From Sva-07 sp963774765 (GTDB lineage: Bacteria > Actinomycetota > Acidimicrobiia > Acidimicrobiales > Ilumatobacteraceae), in NCBI GenBank assembly GCA_963774765.1, contig CAVZGP010000023.1, positions 90,302 to 154,301 of the forward strand: a stretch of 64,000 nt of DNA, read 5' to 3'. Position numbers and translations under genes: made by a program. The stretch's first letter is position 1, and each line of letters begins with the position of its first letter. Below, one piece after another: positions 8,254 through 16,600 of this stretch. The notes beneath the pieces were generated by a model. It saw nothing but the letters and a program-made list of their open reading frames with translations. It was not told the DNA's origin and did no database searches.

Positions 8254-9291
8254 TCAATCGCCGTGGAGCACCGGTCGGATTGCATCGACGGCGTCTCCGT
8301 ATGCGGCCTTTGCCGCTGGCACGGTTCCCGAGAGGTTGACGAAGATGTGCTGGAGCGCGGGATAGAGCTTCACGGTGACATCGACCCCGACCCGCCGGAG
8401 CTTCTCGGCGTACTCGAGACCTTCGTCGCGGAGCGGATCGAAACCTGCAACGAAGATCGCCGCCGCGCACACCCCTGACACATCGCCGAGCATCGGCGAG
8501 GCGAGGGGATCGAGCGCGTCGGCCGCTTCGTTGAGGTAGAGCGCCGTGTACCACTCCATCTTCGGTTTCTCGAGCATGTATCCGAGATCGAAGATCTCGT
8601 AGGAGGGCCGCTGCGTGCTCATGTCGAGCCACGGCACCCAGAGCACCTGGAGACAGGGAGGGTGCAGTGCGTTCTTGCGCTGTTGCGCGACGACCGCCGC
8701 GATGTTGCCACCCGCAGAGTCCCCTGCCACGGCGATGCGATCGGGGTCGAGCCCGAGCTCTTCCGAGCGGACGACGACCGCATCGAAGGCAGCGAGACAA
8801 TCGTTGATCCCGACGGGAAAACGGTGCTCTGGTGCGAGCCGATAGTCGACGGCGATGACGGCGCATTCGAGATCGACGGAGAGCTGGCGGCACAGCGCCC
8901 GGTGTGATGCGATCGATCCGCTGACGTGGCCACCGCCGTGGTAGTAGAGCAACGTGGGGGCGACCTGATGCCGAATGGCCGTTGGCCGATGCATCTCGCA
9001 CGGGATCGGCCCGACCGGACCGGGCACACGCAACCGGTCCACCTCGACATGGGGCGCGGGTCGATGCCCGAACCAGCTGCCCTGCACATCGAACTGAAGT
9101 CGTTCCTCCTCGGGGGTCGGGAGGTACCCGGGCTCGGCGCCGGCAGCTCTGGCGAGGAGCTGAACGACCGGATCCATCGTCTGGCCGTCGACGGCAATCG
9201 GCGTCCCCGCGAGCAACCGGGCAAGTGGCGCTGGGAGCCTGGTCATCGCGCGACCAACGCGCTTCTGAGCAGTTTCGGCAAATGGGCCCAT
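8254..9291 (-). CDS. Alpha/beta hydrolase, HSL-type esterase/lipase (family IV)
   Basis: A 345-residue hydrolase of the hormone-sensitive-lipase family. The oxyanion motif is LYYHGGGHVSG (about residue 120), the nucleophile is Ser in VAGDSAGGN (about 190), the Asp is in FDPLRDEG (about 290), and the His is in PALQHIFVNL (about 318), where most relatives have HGF. An N-terminal cap of about 90 residues precedes the core, as usual. The start is ATG 9291. No signal peptide is visible, so cytoplasmic hydrolysis of short-chain esters is likely. It stands alone between a hairpin and a gene-poor gap. Confidence 0.9.
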   Translation of the reverse strand: MGPFAETAQKRVGRAMTRLPAPLARLLAGTPIAVDGQTMDPVVQLLARAAGAEPGYLPTPEEERLQFDVQGSWFGHRPAPHVEVDRLRVPGPVGPIPCEMHRPTAIRHQVAPTLLYYHGGGHVSGSIASHRALCRQLSVDLECAVIAVDYRLAPEHRFPVGINDCLAAFDAVVVRSEELGLDPDRIAVAGDSAGGNIAAVVAQQRKNALHPPCLQVLWVPWLDMSTQRPSYEIFDLGYMLEKPKMEWYTALYLNEAADALDPLASPMLGDVSGVCAAAIFVAGFDPLRDEGLEYAEKLRRVGVDVTVKLYPALQHIFVNLSGTVPAAKAAYGDAVDAIRPVLHGD

Positions 9292-9546
9292 AGTGGGCCA
9301 GATCCTGTCAGCTCACGAATCAGCGGAGCGTCATCGGCGAAGCCGGATCTTCAACGCACCGCACAACCAAATCCGGAGGCACGAGTGGCCCGTCCGTACC
9401 AACAAGCGCTCCGGAGGGGGTTCGAATCCCGATCTCGGCAGTGCGAACGCTCGGCCATCCTCGACGCCGCATCGCCGCCGGTGCTCGGAGCGGAGCCGGT
9501 GGGAACTCACGGCAAACTCACAGCTTCGCTTCCTACCGTCGCTGAC

Positions 9547-10248
9547 ATGTTCCCCTCGAAGGTCTCCCACTCCCGCTACCTGCAGACCGCCCGTCGCTCG
9601 TACCTCCGCGCCGTCGCCATCGGCACGCTCACCCTGGTACCCGTCGCATGCGGCACCGACGACGCCGGCACCTTCGCCACGTCGAGCAACACCCTCGACA
9701 CCACGACGAACACGCCAGACGGACAAGCCACCACGACCGAGTCGGACGCCACCGCGCCGACCACCGACGCACCGACGACTGACGCTCCGACCACCGACGC
9801 GACATTCCCGGCGGGAGGCGAGATGGTGGTCGACTTCACGTTTGCGGCCACCTCGAGTCGACAGGTCAAGAACCCGTACGTCGCCGTGTGGGTCGAGGAC
9901 ACCGACGGCAACCTCGTTCAGACCATCAGCCTGTGGTACGAATCGGGCAAGGGCACCAAATACCTGACCGATCTGCGCGCGTGGGCGGCAGCAAGCGGCG
10001 GCACCGTCGACGCCACGACCTCTGGAGCAACCCGCACCGCCGGCACCTACAGCGTCGTGTGGGACGGCACCGACATCGACGCCAACCCGGTCGCCCAAGG
10101 CGACTACGTGCTCTTCGTCGAGGCCGCCCGCGAACACGGCCCCTACGAGATCACCAGCACCCCGATCACCATCGGCCACGACGGGTTCAGCGTCGCGCTC
10201 GCCGACAACGGCGAACTCGCCGACCTGTCCGCGACACTCACCGTCTGA
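9547..10248 (+). CDS. DUF2271 lipoprotein with a candidate flavinylation motif
   Basis: A 233-residue protein. After the ATG at 9547 comes a signal with lipobox (TLTLVPVAC, Cys near residue 35), then a Thr/Asp-rich linker with a repeated PTTDA unit, then a DUF2271 domain at about 90-233 (AVWVEDTDGNLVQTISLWYE; WDGTD; EAAREHGPYE). The segment GGTVDATTSGATRTAG contains SGAT with Thr162. This resembles the D-x-x-S/T-G-A-T sequence to which ApbE enzymes attach FMN. The gene is followed after 8 bp by a PepSY-type membrane protein and then convergently by apbE, a combination described for flavin-based extracytosolic electron transfer. Role inferred: surface redox carrier. An open frame extends further upstream, but no signal would fit there. 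Confidence 0.85.
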   Translation: MFPSKVSHSRYLQTARRSYLRAVAIGTLTLVPVACGTDDAGTFATSSNTLDTTTNTPDGQATTTESDATAPTTDAPTTDAPTTDATFPAGGEMVVDFTFAATSSRQVKNPYVAVWVEDTDGNLVQTISLWYESGKGTKYLTDLRAWAAASGGTVDATTSGATRTAGTYSVVWDGTDIDANPVAQGDYVLFVEAAREHGPYEITSTPITIGHDGFSVALADNGELADLSATLTV

Positions 10249-10256
10249 GGCACGCC

Positions 10257-10949
10257 GTGACCGTCTCCGAAGTCCCCGAAGCTCCCGACCTCGACATGCC
10301 GTCACCGAACGGTGACGCCGAACGCCCAGCACCTCGACGCCGCGGCACCAGTCACAGCGATGCCGCCAAGCGGACCGCCAACCGGTGGACACGCTGGATC
10401 CACGTCTACGCCAGCATGATCGCGTTCGTCATCGTGCTGTTCTTCGGGATCACCGGCATCACCCTCAACCACCCGAACTGGACCTTCGGCGACGACGTCA
10501 ACACCACCACGACCACGGGACAACTCGGCATCGACACCACCCTCGACGACGGCTCGGTCAACTACCTCGCGATCTCCGAATACATCCGCAACACCTACGA
10601 CGTCAGCGGCCAAGTCGATTCGTTCTCCGACACGAACGGACAAGCGTCGATCGCGTACAAGAACCCGGGCTACGCCGCCGACCTCTTCGTCGACATGGAC
10701 ACCGGCGAGTACACCCTGACCGTCGAGCAGCAGGGTTGGGTGGCCGTCGTCAACGACCTCCACAAAGGCCGCGACACCGGCTCAGCATGGAAATGGGTCA
10801 TCGACCTGTCCGCAGGCTTTCTCGTGTTGATCTCACTGACCGGTCTCACGATGCAGTTCTTCCTCCGCAAGCGGCGCCGCTCGGCACTGATCACCGCCTG
10901 CGTCGGTGGCATCGTCGTGCTTGCACTGATCGGGGTCACGCTGCGCTGA
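10257..10949 (+). CDS. PepSY-associated TM protein (flavin/electron-transfer type)
   Basis: A 230-residue membrane protein starting at GTG 10257. The cytoplasmic N-terminus (residues 1-50) is charged. TM1 (ASMIAFVIVLFFGITGITLN, about 56-76) ends in the conserved GITGITLNHP turn. An extracytoplasmic PepSY-like domain (about 77-180) contains the Thr-rich TTTTTGQ segment and DLFVDMDTGEYT. NDLHKGRDTGSAWKWVIDLSAG leads into TM2 (about 190-207), and TM3 is at the C-terminus. The LHKGR...W..D motif is typical of PepSY-associated membrane proteins that pass electrons from the membrane to periplasmic flavoproteins. It lies 8 bp behind the DUF2271 gene and presumably forms one unit with it. Confidence 0.83.
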   Translation: MTVSEVPEAPDLDMPSPNGDAERPAPRRRGTSHSDAAKRTANRWTRWIHVYASMIAFVIVLFFGITGITLNHPNWTFGDDVNTTTTTGQLGIDTTLDDGSVNYLAISEYIRNTYDVSGQVDSFSDTNGQASIAYKNPGYAADLFVDMDTGEYTLTVEQQGWVAVVNDLHKGRDTGSAWKWVIDLSAGFLVLISLTGLTMQFFLRKRRRSALITACVGGIVVLALIGVTLR

Positions 10950-11015
10950 GTTCGGCTGCGACTGCGGCCACCACGTGGACCATCGTCACCGTGCAGCGCT
11001 GGCTCGATCGCGGGC

Positions 11016-11933
11016 TCAAGCAGTGATTGCGTACCAGCGGTCGTTGGCGACATGGGTACCGCTGTCGTCGATGACGAGGCACCCCGCCCCGAGCGTCGTA
11101 GCGAGCGACACGGCGTCGGTGGGGTCCAGCACGCCCACGATCGTGGCGACCACATCCGCCGTCGCCGCGTCGTGGGCGACCACGCTGACCGACGCGACGA
11201 GCTCGACGGTGCCAGCCGTGCGCGGGTCGATCACGTGGCTGTGCCATCGGCCGGCGACGCGAACACCTCGTCGGGCGCGTCCGCTCGTGGCGAGGCCGGC
11301 GTTCATCAGGAGGATCTCGGCCACGGGTGGTTCGTTGTCGTAGGGGCGCAGCGGGTTCTCGATGCCGACCCGTAGCGGGTCGGGACCTCGGTGGAGCAGG
11401 TCACCTCCCGCATTGACCACGATTGACGTGTCCGGGAACTCGCTGACGACCCGCTCGACGGCTCGGTCGACGATCCAACCCTTGGCGATTGCGTTGAGAT
11501 CGAGGACCGAGCAGTCGCCAACCGCAACGGGCCGCCCGAGGTGATCGACGCGGTAGCGGGGCTGCACGATCGACGCCGCGAGTTCGTCGAGTTCCGATCG
11601 TGATGGTTCGCGTTGCTCGCCGGCGGCGGTGCGCCATCGCGTCGAGACGACTCCGACCGCCGTGTTGAACGAGCCGCCCGAGCGCACCTGCCAGTCGAGC
11701 GCAAGGGCCATCACGTCACGGAACTCGCTGGACGGGTCGGGAACCTCGTCGCGCTTCCAACGTTCGAACTCACTGTTGGGATCGAAGATGCTGAAGACGC
11801 GCTCGAGACGCTCGATCTCGGCGATCACCACCGCGTCGAGGCGACCGGCCCAGGAGGACGGGCCGGCAACATCGATCTCGACGACCGTCCCGAGCAGGCG
11901 ATCGTGTCGGAACCGGTGACGTTCGATGCTCAC
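11016..11933 (-). CDS. apbE: FAD:protein FMN transferase (ApbE)
   Basis: A 305-residue ApbE-family enzyme, which transfers FMN from FAD to a Thr/Ser in target proteins using Mg2+. Visible features are LGTVVEIDV at the N-terminus, LERVFSIFDPNSEFERW, LDLNAIAKGWIVDRA (FAD-binding), VVNAGGDLLHRG, LATSGRARRG and HVIDPRTAG (metal/catalytic region). No signal peptide or lipobox is visible, so it may act in the cytoplasm or on the inner face; many Gram-positive ApbEs are lipoproteins. It converges with the DUF2271/PepSY pair, whose DUF2271 protein carries a candidate target Thr. Upstream lies a single copy of the 41-bp palindrome. Confidence 0.93.
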   Translation of the reverse strand: MSIERHRFRHDRLLGTVVEIDVAGPSSWAGRLDAVVIAEIERLERVFSIFDPNSEFERWKRDEVPDPSSEFRDVMALALDWQVRSGGSFNTAVGVVSTRWRTAAGEQREPSRSELDELAASIVQPRYRVDHLGRPVAVGDCSVLDLNAIAKGWIVDRAVERVVSEFPDTSIVVNAGGDLLHRGPDPLRVGIENPLRPYDNEPPVAEILLMNAGLATSGRARRGVRVAGRWHSHVIDPRTAGTVELVASVSVVAHDAATADVVATIVGVLDPTDAVSLATTLGAGCLVIDDSGTHVANDRWYAITA

Positions 11934-11950
11934 CGCCGATCACCTCTGCT

Positions 11951-11992
11951 GCGATGAGCCAAACCTCCGTATACGGTCGGTTCGCTCATCGA
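11951..11992. repeat. 41-bp palindromic repeat, family 1 (single copy)
   Basis: Arms GCGATGAGC...TTCGCTCATCG with core CCTCCGTATACGGTCGG. It is diverged from the other copies at the core and at one arm base (CCAAA for CGAAA), which breaks one arm pair. It lies between apbE and the phosphatase gene. It is the only unpaired copy in the window. Confidence 0.85.
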
Positions 11993-12006
11993 TGTCGCTG
12001 GTGCAC

Positions 12007-12594
12007 TCAGGGGCGAGCGATCTCGACCTGCGAAACGAGCAGAGCGGTCACTTCGCGACACTGCTGTTCAATGGCGACGACGGCGGCCTCGAACGCCCGG
12101 GGCATCGATCCGGTCGGATCGGCGACCTCGGGAATCGGCTCGCGAAGGTAGGCGCCAGCCGTGCGATCCTCCGTGAGCGACTCGACCCACGAACGCACGT
12201 CGAGGTCGGAATCCAGTCCGGCCGCCGACGCAGCGGCGAGGAACTCCGGCAGCGTCATCGCCCGCCGAAACGCCACAGGTGACAACGCCGCGATCTTGAC
12301 CACATGATCGCGCTCGGCAGTGAGGATGAGATCGGCACCGTCGGCGAGCGACGCCGTGGTCGTCGAGCTGCGATGCACCGACACGTCGAGTCCGCGCCGA
12401 TGCATGGCATCGACGGCGTCGTCGATGGCCGGGATGTCCACCGGACCGAAGCCCGACGATCGGATCTGGACCGAGCCGTCACCGAGTCGTTCGACCAGCA
12501 TCGACCGCAGCATCGCCGCCATCATCACCGACCGGGTCCGGTTGTGACTGCACACCGTGAGGATCCGCAGCGGCGGGCTCGCCGACCGGGTCAA
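12007..12594 (-). CDS. Low-molecular-weight protein-tyrosine-phosphatase-like protein
   Basis: A 195-residue LMW-PTP/arsenate-reductase fold protein. The P-loop is CSHNRTRS (C-x5-R-S, near residue 15), and the general-acid region near the C-terminus is EVADPTGS (DP motif). The middle (MHRRGLDVSVHRSST and ADLILTAERDHV) matches the usual LMW-PTP core. The start is a TTG at 12594 overlapping the stop of the upstream SDR gene (TTGA), so translation is probably coupled. It is longer than the 150-160 residues of classical LMW-PTPs; the extra segment is an insertion near residues 110-150. The substrate is unknown: protein phosphotyrosine, or a phospho-sugar as in related actinobacterial enzymes. Confidence 0.82.
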   Translation of the reverse strand: MTRSASPPLRILTVCSHNRTRSVMMAAMLRSMLVERLGDGSVQIRSSGFGPVDIPAIDDAVDAMHRRGLDVSVHRSSTTTASLADGADLILTAERDHVVKIAALSPVAFRRAMTLPEFLAAASAAGLDSDLDVRSWVESLTEDRTAGAYLREPIPEVADPTGSMPRAFEAAVVAIEQQCREVTALLVSQVEIARP

Positions 12595-13487
12595 CGCAAG
12601 TCCAGGCCGAACACGTCGTGGAACGCCCGGTAGTACTCGTCGTCCTCGTCGATCGCACCCATCGCGATCCAGTCGCTGTCGTCGATGCGGTCATGCAGTT
12701 CCGAGAGTTCGGCGCCACCCCAACTGACCGGGTAGCGGAGCCGATGCTCGTCGGCGGTGATCGCCTCGTGGATCACCTCGGCCACCTCGAACGGGTCGGT
12801 CGCGTTGGCCATGCCAGTCATGTAGAACTGGAACATGCGCCGGTAGTGGGCGTCGTACGCGCCCGTCGAGTTGGGAGCGTCGACGTTCTTGGCGAAGATC
12901 GCCGACTTCGTGACACCGGGCTCGATGATGGCCACCCTGATCCCGAACGGCGCCAACTCCTGCGCGAGACCCTCGCTCAGGCCCTCGAACGCCCACTTCG
13001 ACGCCACGTAGGGCGACTGTGCCAGCGCGGCGATCCGTCCGGCGACCGAGGTGATGTTCACGATCGTGCCACTGCCGCGCTCGCGCATCTGTGGGAGCAC
13101 GGCCTGGATGCAACGGACAGCGCCGCACAGGTTGACGTTCATCACCGACAGGTAGAGCTCGCTCGGGCACTCCTCGGCGACTGCGTTGCCACCGACGCCG
13201 GCGTTGTTGACCAGGTGGTCGACTCGACCGGTCGCCTCGAGGATCCGTTCGAACCCCACGCGCACCGACTCGTCGTCAGCGATGTCCAACTCGAACAACT
13301 CGACTTCGGCGTCCGCATCGGCGGCCATGTTGCGAAGCTTGTCGGCCTTGTCGATCGAGCGGACGGTGCCGATGACGCGATGGCCCTGCCGCGCGAGATG
13401 GATGGCGGTCGCCCGACCGATCCCGGAGTTCGCGCCGGTGACGACGCTCACGGGTTGACCGGCGTTGGGGTGCTGCTCGCTCGACAT
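12591..13487 (-). CDS. Short-chain dehydrogenase/reductase
   Basis: A 298-residue classical SDR. The cofactor loop is TGANSGIG (residues about 18-25), followed by an Arg at the end of the second strand (GTVRS) that suggests NADP preference. Also visible are LDIADD, LVNNAGVGGN, the catalytic Ser in NITSVAG and YxxxK in SPYVASKWAF, then IEPGVTKS. The C-terminus of about 60 residues beyond the core is substrate-binding. The start is ATG 13487. It is translationally coupled to the phosphatase gene by a 4-bp overlap. Substrate is not deducible. Confidence 0.88.
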   Translation of the reverse strand: MSSEQHPNAGQPVSVVTGANSGIGRATAIHLARQGHRVIGTVRSIDKADKLRNMAADADAEVELFELDIADDESVRVGFERILEATGRVDHLVNNAGVGGNAVAEECPSELYLSVMNVNLCGAVRCIQAVLPQMRERGSGTIVNITSVAGRIAALAQSPYVASKWAFEGLSEGLAQELAPFGIRVAIIEPGVTKSAIFAKNVDAPNSTGAYDAHYRRMFQFYMTGMANATDPFEVAEVIHEAITADEHRLRYPVSWGGAELSELHDRIDDSDWIAMGAIDEDDEYYRAFHDVFGLDLR

Positions 13488-13535
13488 GACGCCGAGCGTA
13501 CGTGGCCCGCTACGACGACGGCGACGCCCGCTGTG

Positions 13536-14477
13536 CTACTTCGCGATCGATGCCTGGATGTCGCGCACCCAGTCGTCGGCCTCACGCCACTTGGCGTCGG
13601 CGTGTTCGCGGGTCGACTCGGAGTGCTCGTCCGCAGCCGGGTACGAGCCGAGGAACTTCACTGCACCCTGCTTCGCGTGCAAGGCGCGCATCGTGTCTGC
13701 GAGCAGTTCGTCGGACACGTGAGCCTCGGCATACACGATGAAGCAGTAGTCGCCGAGACCTCCCGCTTTGGTGGGCCGGCTGGTGAGGTTCGACAGGTTG
13801 ATGCGGCGCGCTGTGAACTCCTGCAGGATCGACACGAGACTGCCCGGCTCATCCGCGCGCTGGTAGATCACCAGGGCAGTCTTGTCGTTGCCGGTCGGCG
13901 CCGGTACGCCGTCGCGGCCGACGACGACGAACCGGGTCTGGTTGCCGTCGTGATCGGCGATGTCGGCGGCGAGTACCTCGAGGCCGTAGACGGCGGCGGC
14001 GACCCGTGGGCCGAGCGCGGCATTGTTCGTTCCATCACTCTCGGCAACCAGCCGTGCGGCGTCGGCCGTGCTGTACGCGGCGCGGATCTCGGCGTCGGGC
14101 AGTTGCTCGCGCAGATAGCGGTGGCATTGCGCTGTGGCGACCGGGATCGAGAAGACCTCGACGACGTCGGCGAGCTCGACCCCAGGCTTGGCGAGCAGGC
14201 AGTGTTCGATGTCGATCACGATCTCGCGTTGAATCAGCAGGTCGTGGTCGAAGGCAAGCGCATCCTGGGTGAAGTTCACCATCCCCTCGATCGAATTCTC
14301 GATCGGGACCACCCCGAGGTCGATCTCGCCCTGCTCGACGGCATCGAGCACGTCGGGCACCGTGCGGAAGGCGACGTGTTCTGCCTCGGCGAGATCGGGT
14401 TGCGACAGCAGCGCCTGTTGGGTGAACGTGCCGAACGGCCCGAAGAACCCCACCCGTTTCGCTGTGCTCGCTGCCAT
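13536..14477 (-). CDS. pheA: Prephenate dehydratase
   Basis: A 313-residue monofunctional prephenate dehydratase for phenylalanine synthesis (prephenate to phenylpyruvate). The start is ATG 14477; open sequence continues upstream to 14726 but would overlap the larB promoter region. The catalytic domain (about 5-190) shows GPFGTFTQQAL, VPIENSIEGMV and GNQTRFVVVG (the conserved TRF). The ACT regulatory domain (about 200-275, ALVIYQRADEPGSLVSILQE and NLSNLTSRP) should bind Phe for feedback inhibition. The last 35 residues are charged. It is divergent from larB, with a 37-bp palindrome between them. Confidence 0.93.
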   Translation of the reverse strand: MAASTAKRVGFFGPFGTFTQQALLSQPDLAEAEHVAFRTVPDVLDAVEQGEIDLGVVPIENSIEGMVNFTQDALAFDHDLLIQREIVIDIEHCLLAKPGVELADVVEVFSIPVATAQCHRYLREQLPDAEIRAAYSTADAARLVAESDGTNNAALGPRVAAAVYGLEVLAADIADHDGNQTRFVVVGRDGVPAPTGNDKTALVIYQRADEPGSLVSILQEFTARRINLSNLTSRPTKAGGLGDYCFIVYAEAHVSDELLADTMRALHAKQGAVKFLGSYPAADEHSESTREHADAKWREADDWVRDIQASIAK

Positions 14478-14520
14478 CGGGGCCAAGACTACGGCCGCGA
14501 CACCCACGAGAGGTCGCCGT

Positions 14521-14557
14521 CCGATTGCACCAGGGATCAGACCCCTGGTGCAATCGG
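14521..14557. repeat. GGGGTCAGACCCC-type palindrome, family 2, copy 1
   Basis: 15-bp perfect inverted arms (CCGATTGCACCAGGG and its complement) around ATCAGAC. It is placed in the divergent pheA/larB gap. Confidence 0.93.
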
Positions 14558-14591
14558 TGCCGTTGCTCGGCCGACGTGGCACGATGAGCGG

Positions 14592-15341
14592 GTGGACGAA
14601 CTGGGCCTGCGGGCGCTCCTCGACGACGTACAGTCCGGCGCGATGACGCCCGACGACGCCGTCGTGCGTCTCCGACGGCTGCCGTTCGCCGATGTCGACG
14701 GTGCGACGGTCGACCATCATCGCCACCTCCGATCGGGCCTGCCCGAGGCGGTCTACGGTCCCGGCAAGAGCCCTGCGCAGTGCGTGGCGATCGTCGGCGA
14801 GCTACTCGCTCACGGCATGGGTCCGGTGCTGTTGACCCGGACCGACGAGGCCCAACGCCTCGCCTGCACCGACGCCCATGGCCCGTCCGTCGAGGCGAGC
14901 GGAAGCATGGTCTGGCGCTTGCCCGAGGTCTCCCGGCCCGCCCGGATCGCCGTCGTCACCGCAGGCACGAGCGACATCCCTGTCGCCGACGAAGCCGCGC
15001 TTGCGCTCCGGGCCTACGGGTTCGATCCGACTGTCGTCACCGACGTCGGCGTCGCCGGACTCCACCGACTCCTGGCACGACTCGACGATCTCACCGAGGC
15101 CGACGCGTTGATCGTCGTCGCGGGCATGGAGGGAGCGCTCGCGAGCGTGCTCGGCGGCCTCACCGGCGCGCCGGTCGTCGCCGTGCCGACCAGCGTCGGC
15201 TACGGCGCCGGACTCGACGGGGTCACGGCCCTGCTTGCCATGCACGCGTCATGCGCGAGCGGGGTGACCGTCGTCGGCATCGACAACGGCTTCGGCGCTG
15301 CCTGCGCGATCGCCCGCATGTTCACGTGGCCGAACCGATGA
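14592..15341 (+). CDS. larB: LarB: pyridinium-3,5-biscarboxylate mononucleotide synthase
   Basis: A 249-residue LarB. The reaction is known: nicotinate adenine dinucleotide is carboxylated at C5 and hydrolysed to P2CMN, the first step of nickel-pincer-nucleotide synthesis. The C-terminal half is PurE-like (IAVVTAGTSDIPVADEAALA, VVAGMEGALASVLGG, VAVPTSVGYGAG, NGFGAACA). The N-terminal helical region includes VYGPGKSPAQ. The start is GTG 14592, which gives the normal family length; upstream frame continuation is spurious. It overlaps larC by 4 bp (ATGA). No larE or larA is in the window. Confidence 0.93.
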   Translation: MDELGLRALLDDVQSGAMTPDDAVVRLRRLPFADVDGATVDHHRHLRSGLPEAVYGPGKSPAQCVAIVGELLAHGMGPVLLTRTDEAQRLACTDAHGPSVEASGSMVWRLPEVSRPARIAVVTAGTSDIPVADEAALALRAYGFDPTVVTDVGVAGLHRLLARLDDLTEADALIVVAGMEGALASVLGGLTGAPVVAVPTSVGYGAGLDGVTALLAMHASCASGVTVVGIDNGFGAACAIARMFTWPNR

Positions 15342-16588
15342 GCGGCGAATCCAGAACCGCCTGGTTCAACTGCCAGGCGGGCGTGGCGGGCGACATGACG
15401 ATGGCGGCGCTGGTCGATGCCGGCGCCGAGCCCGGCGTCATCGCGTCGATCATCGGCGGTCTCGGTGTCGACGGCTACGCGCTGCTGTTCGAGAAGGTCC
15501 AACGGTGCGGAGTGCGTTCCACCTGGGCCAACGTCGTCGTCCACGATCATTCCCCGGGTTCCCCGAGCCCGGCCCTCGGGGAACCAGAGCCCGCTCACGT
15601 TCCGCATCGGCCGCTTCGCGAGATCCTTGCCATGCTCGATGCAGCAGATCTCCCCGAGCGGGTACGCCAGCGGGCGCGCGCTGTCTTCGTGCGCCTCGGT
15701 GAGGTGGAGGGCGCGATCCACGGCGTCGACCCGGCGGACGTCGAACTCCACGAGGTCGGTGCGCTCGACTCGATCATCGATGTGGTCGGTGTGTGCGCCG
15801 CACTCGAGGCGCTCGACGTCGACGAGGTGTGGTGCAGCCCGATCGTCGTCGGGCACGGATCCGTCCGCAGCGCCCACGGCGTGATTCCCAATCCGGCACC
15901 CGCCACCGCCGCCCTGCTCACCGAAGCGGGCGTGCCCACCGTCGGTCTCGACACGTCCTTCGAGGTCTGCACACCGACCGGTGTTGCGTTGATGACCACC
16001 TTGGCCAGGGGTTTCGGACCGATGCCGACGCTGACCCCGCAGGCGGTCGGATACGGAGCCGGCACCGCCGACACCCGCGAACGGGCGAACGTGGTACAGG
16101 TGGTCATCGGACAACGAGCAGGCACCCAAGATCTTGCGGGCACCGCCGTCGCCCTCCTCGAAGCGAACCTCGACGACGTGACCGGTGAGGTACTCGCCCA
16201 CGCTGTATCGACGCTGCTCGCCGCCGGAGCTCACGACGCGTGGCTGACACCGATCCTCATGAAGAAGGGCCGACCGGCACACACCCTGACGGTGCTGTGC
16301 GATCCTGCTGCGGTCGCCGAGATGCGCTCCGCCATCGTGCGCGAGACCGGCACGCTCGGTGTGCGGATGTCGACGTTGTTTCGATGGCCCCAACGACGCA
16401 CGGAGACCACCGTCGACGTCGACGGGCACCAGGTCCGCGTGAAGATCGCCGACGATCGCGTGAAAGTCGAGTTCGACGATGCGTCCGTTGCCGCCGCCGC
16501 GCTTGGCGTCCCGGTGCGCGAGGTGCTCGACCGCGCCGCCCGCCTCGTCGAGAAAACCAGCCACGAGATCGGTCCATCGGCACCGTAG
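15338..16588 (+). CDS. larC: LarC: CTP-dependent nickel insertion protein
   Basis: A 416-residue LarC that inserts Ni into P2TMN to complete the nickel-pincer cofactor of LarA-type racemases and epimerases. Features are the N-terminal FNCQAGVAGDMTMAALVDAG, VELHEVGALDSIIDVVG, VIPNPAPATAALL, CTPTGVALMTTL, VGYGAGTAD, EANLDDVTGEVLAHAV and LTPILMKKGRPAHTL. The ATG at 15338 overlaps the larB stop. In Lactiplantibacillus larC is split and joined by programmed frameshifting; here it is one uninterrupted frame. A His-poor linker (SPGSPSPALGEPEPAHVP, about residue 70) replaces the metal-rich segment seen in some relatives. Confidence 0.93.
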   Translation: MSGESRTAWFNCQAGVAGDMTMAALVDAGAEPGVIASIIGGLGVDGYALLFEKVQRCGVRSTWANVVVHDHSPGSPSPALGEPEPAHVPHRPLREILAMLDAADLPERVRQRARAVFVRLGEVEGAIHGVDPADVELHEVGALDSIIDVVGVCAALEALDVDEVWCSPIVVGHGSVRSAHGVIPNPAPATAALLTEAGVPTVGLDTSFEVCTPTGVALMTTLARGFGPMPTLTPQAVGYGAGTADTRERANVVQVVIGQRAGTQDLAGTAVALLEANLDDVTGEVLAHAVSTLLAAGAHDAWLTPILMKKGRPAHTLTVLCDPAAVAEMRSAIVRETGTLGVRMSTLFRWPQRRTETTVDVDGHQVRVKIADDRVKVEFDDASVAAAALGVPVREVLDRAARLVEKTSHEIGPSAP

Positions 16589-16600
16589 GGTCGTCCCCTC

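Noticed and set aside
9405..9450. tRNA-like T-arm (GGGGGTTCGAATCCC) in the gap before the DUF2271 gene
   Set aside because: No matching acceptor, D-arm or anticodon arm can be folded. It could be a tRNA 3' remnant, but there is no integrase or partner site.
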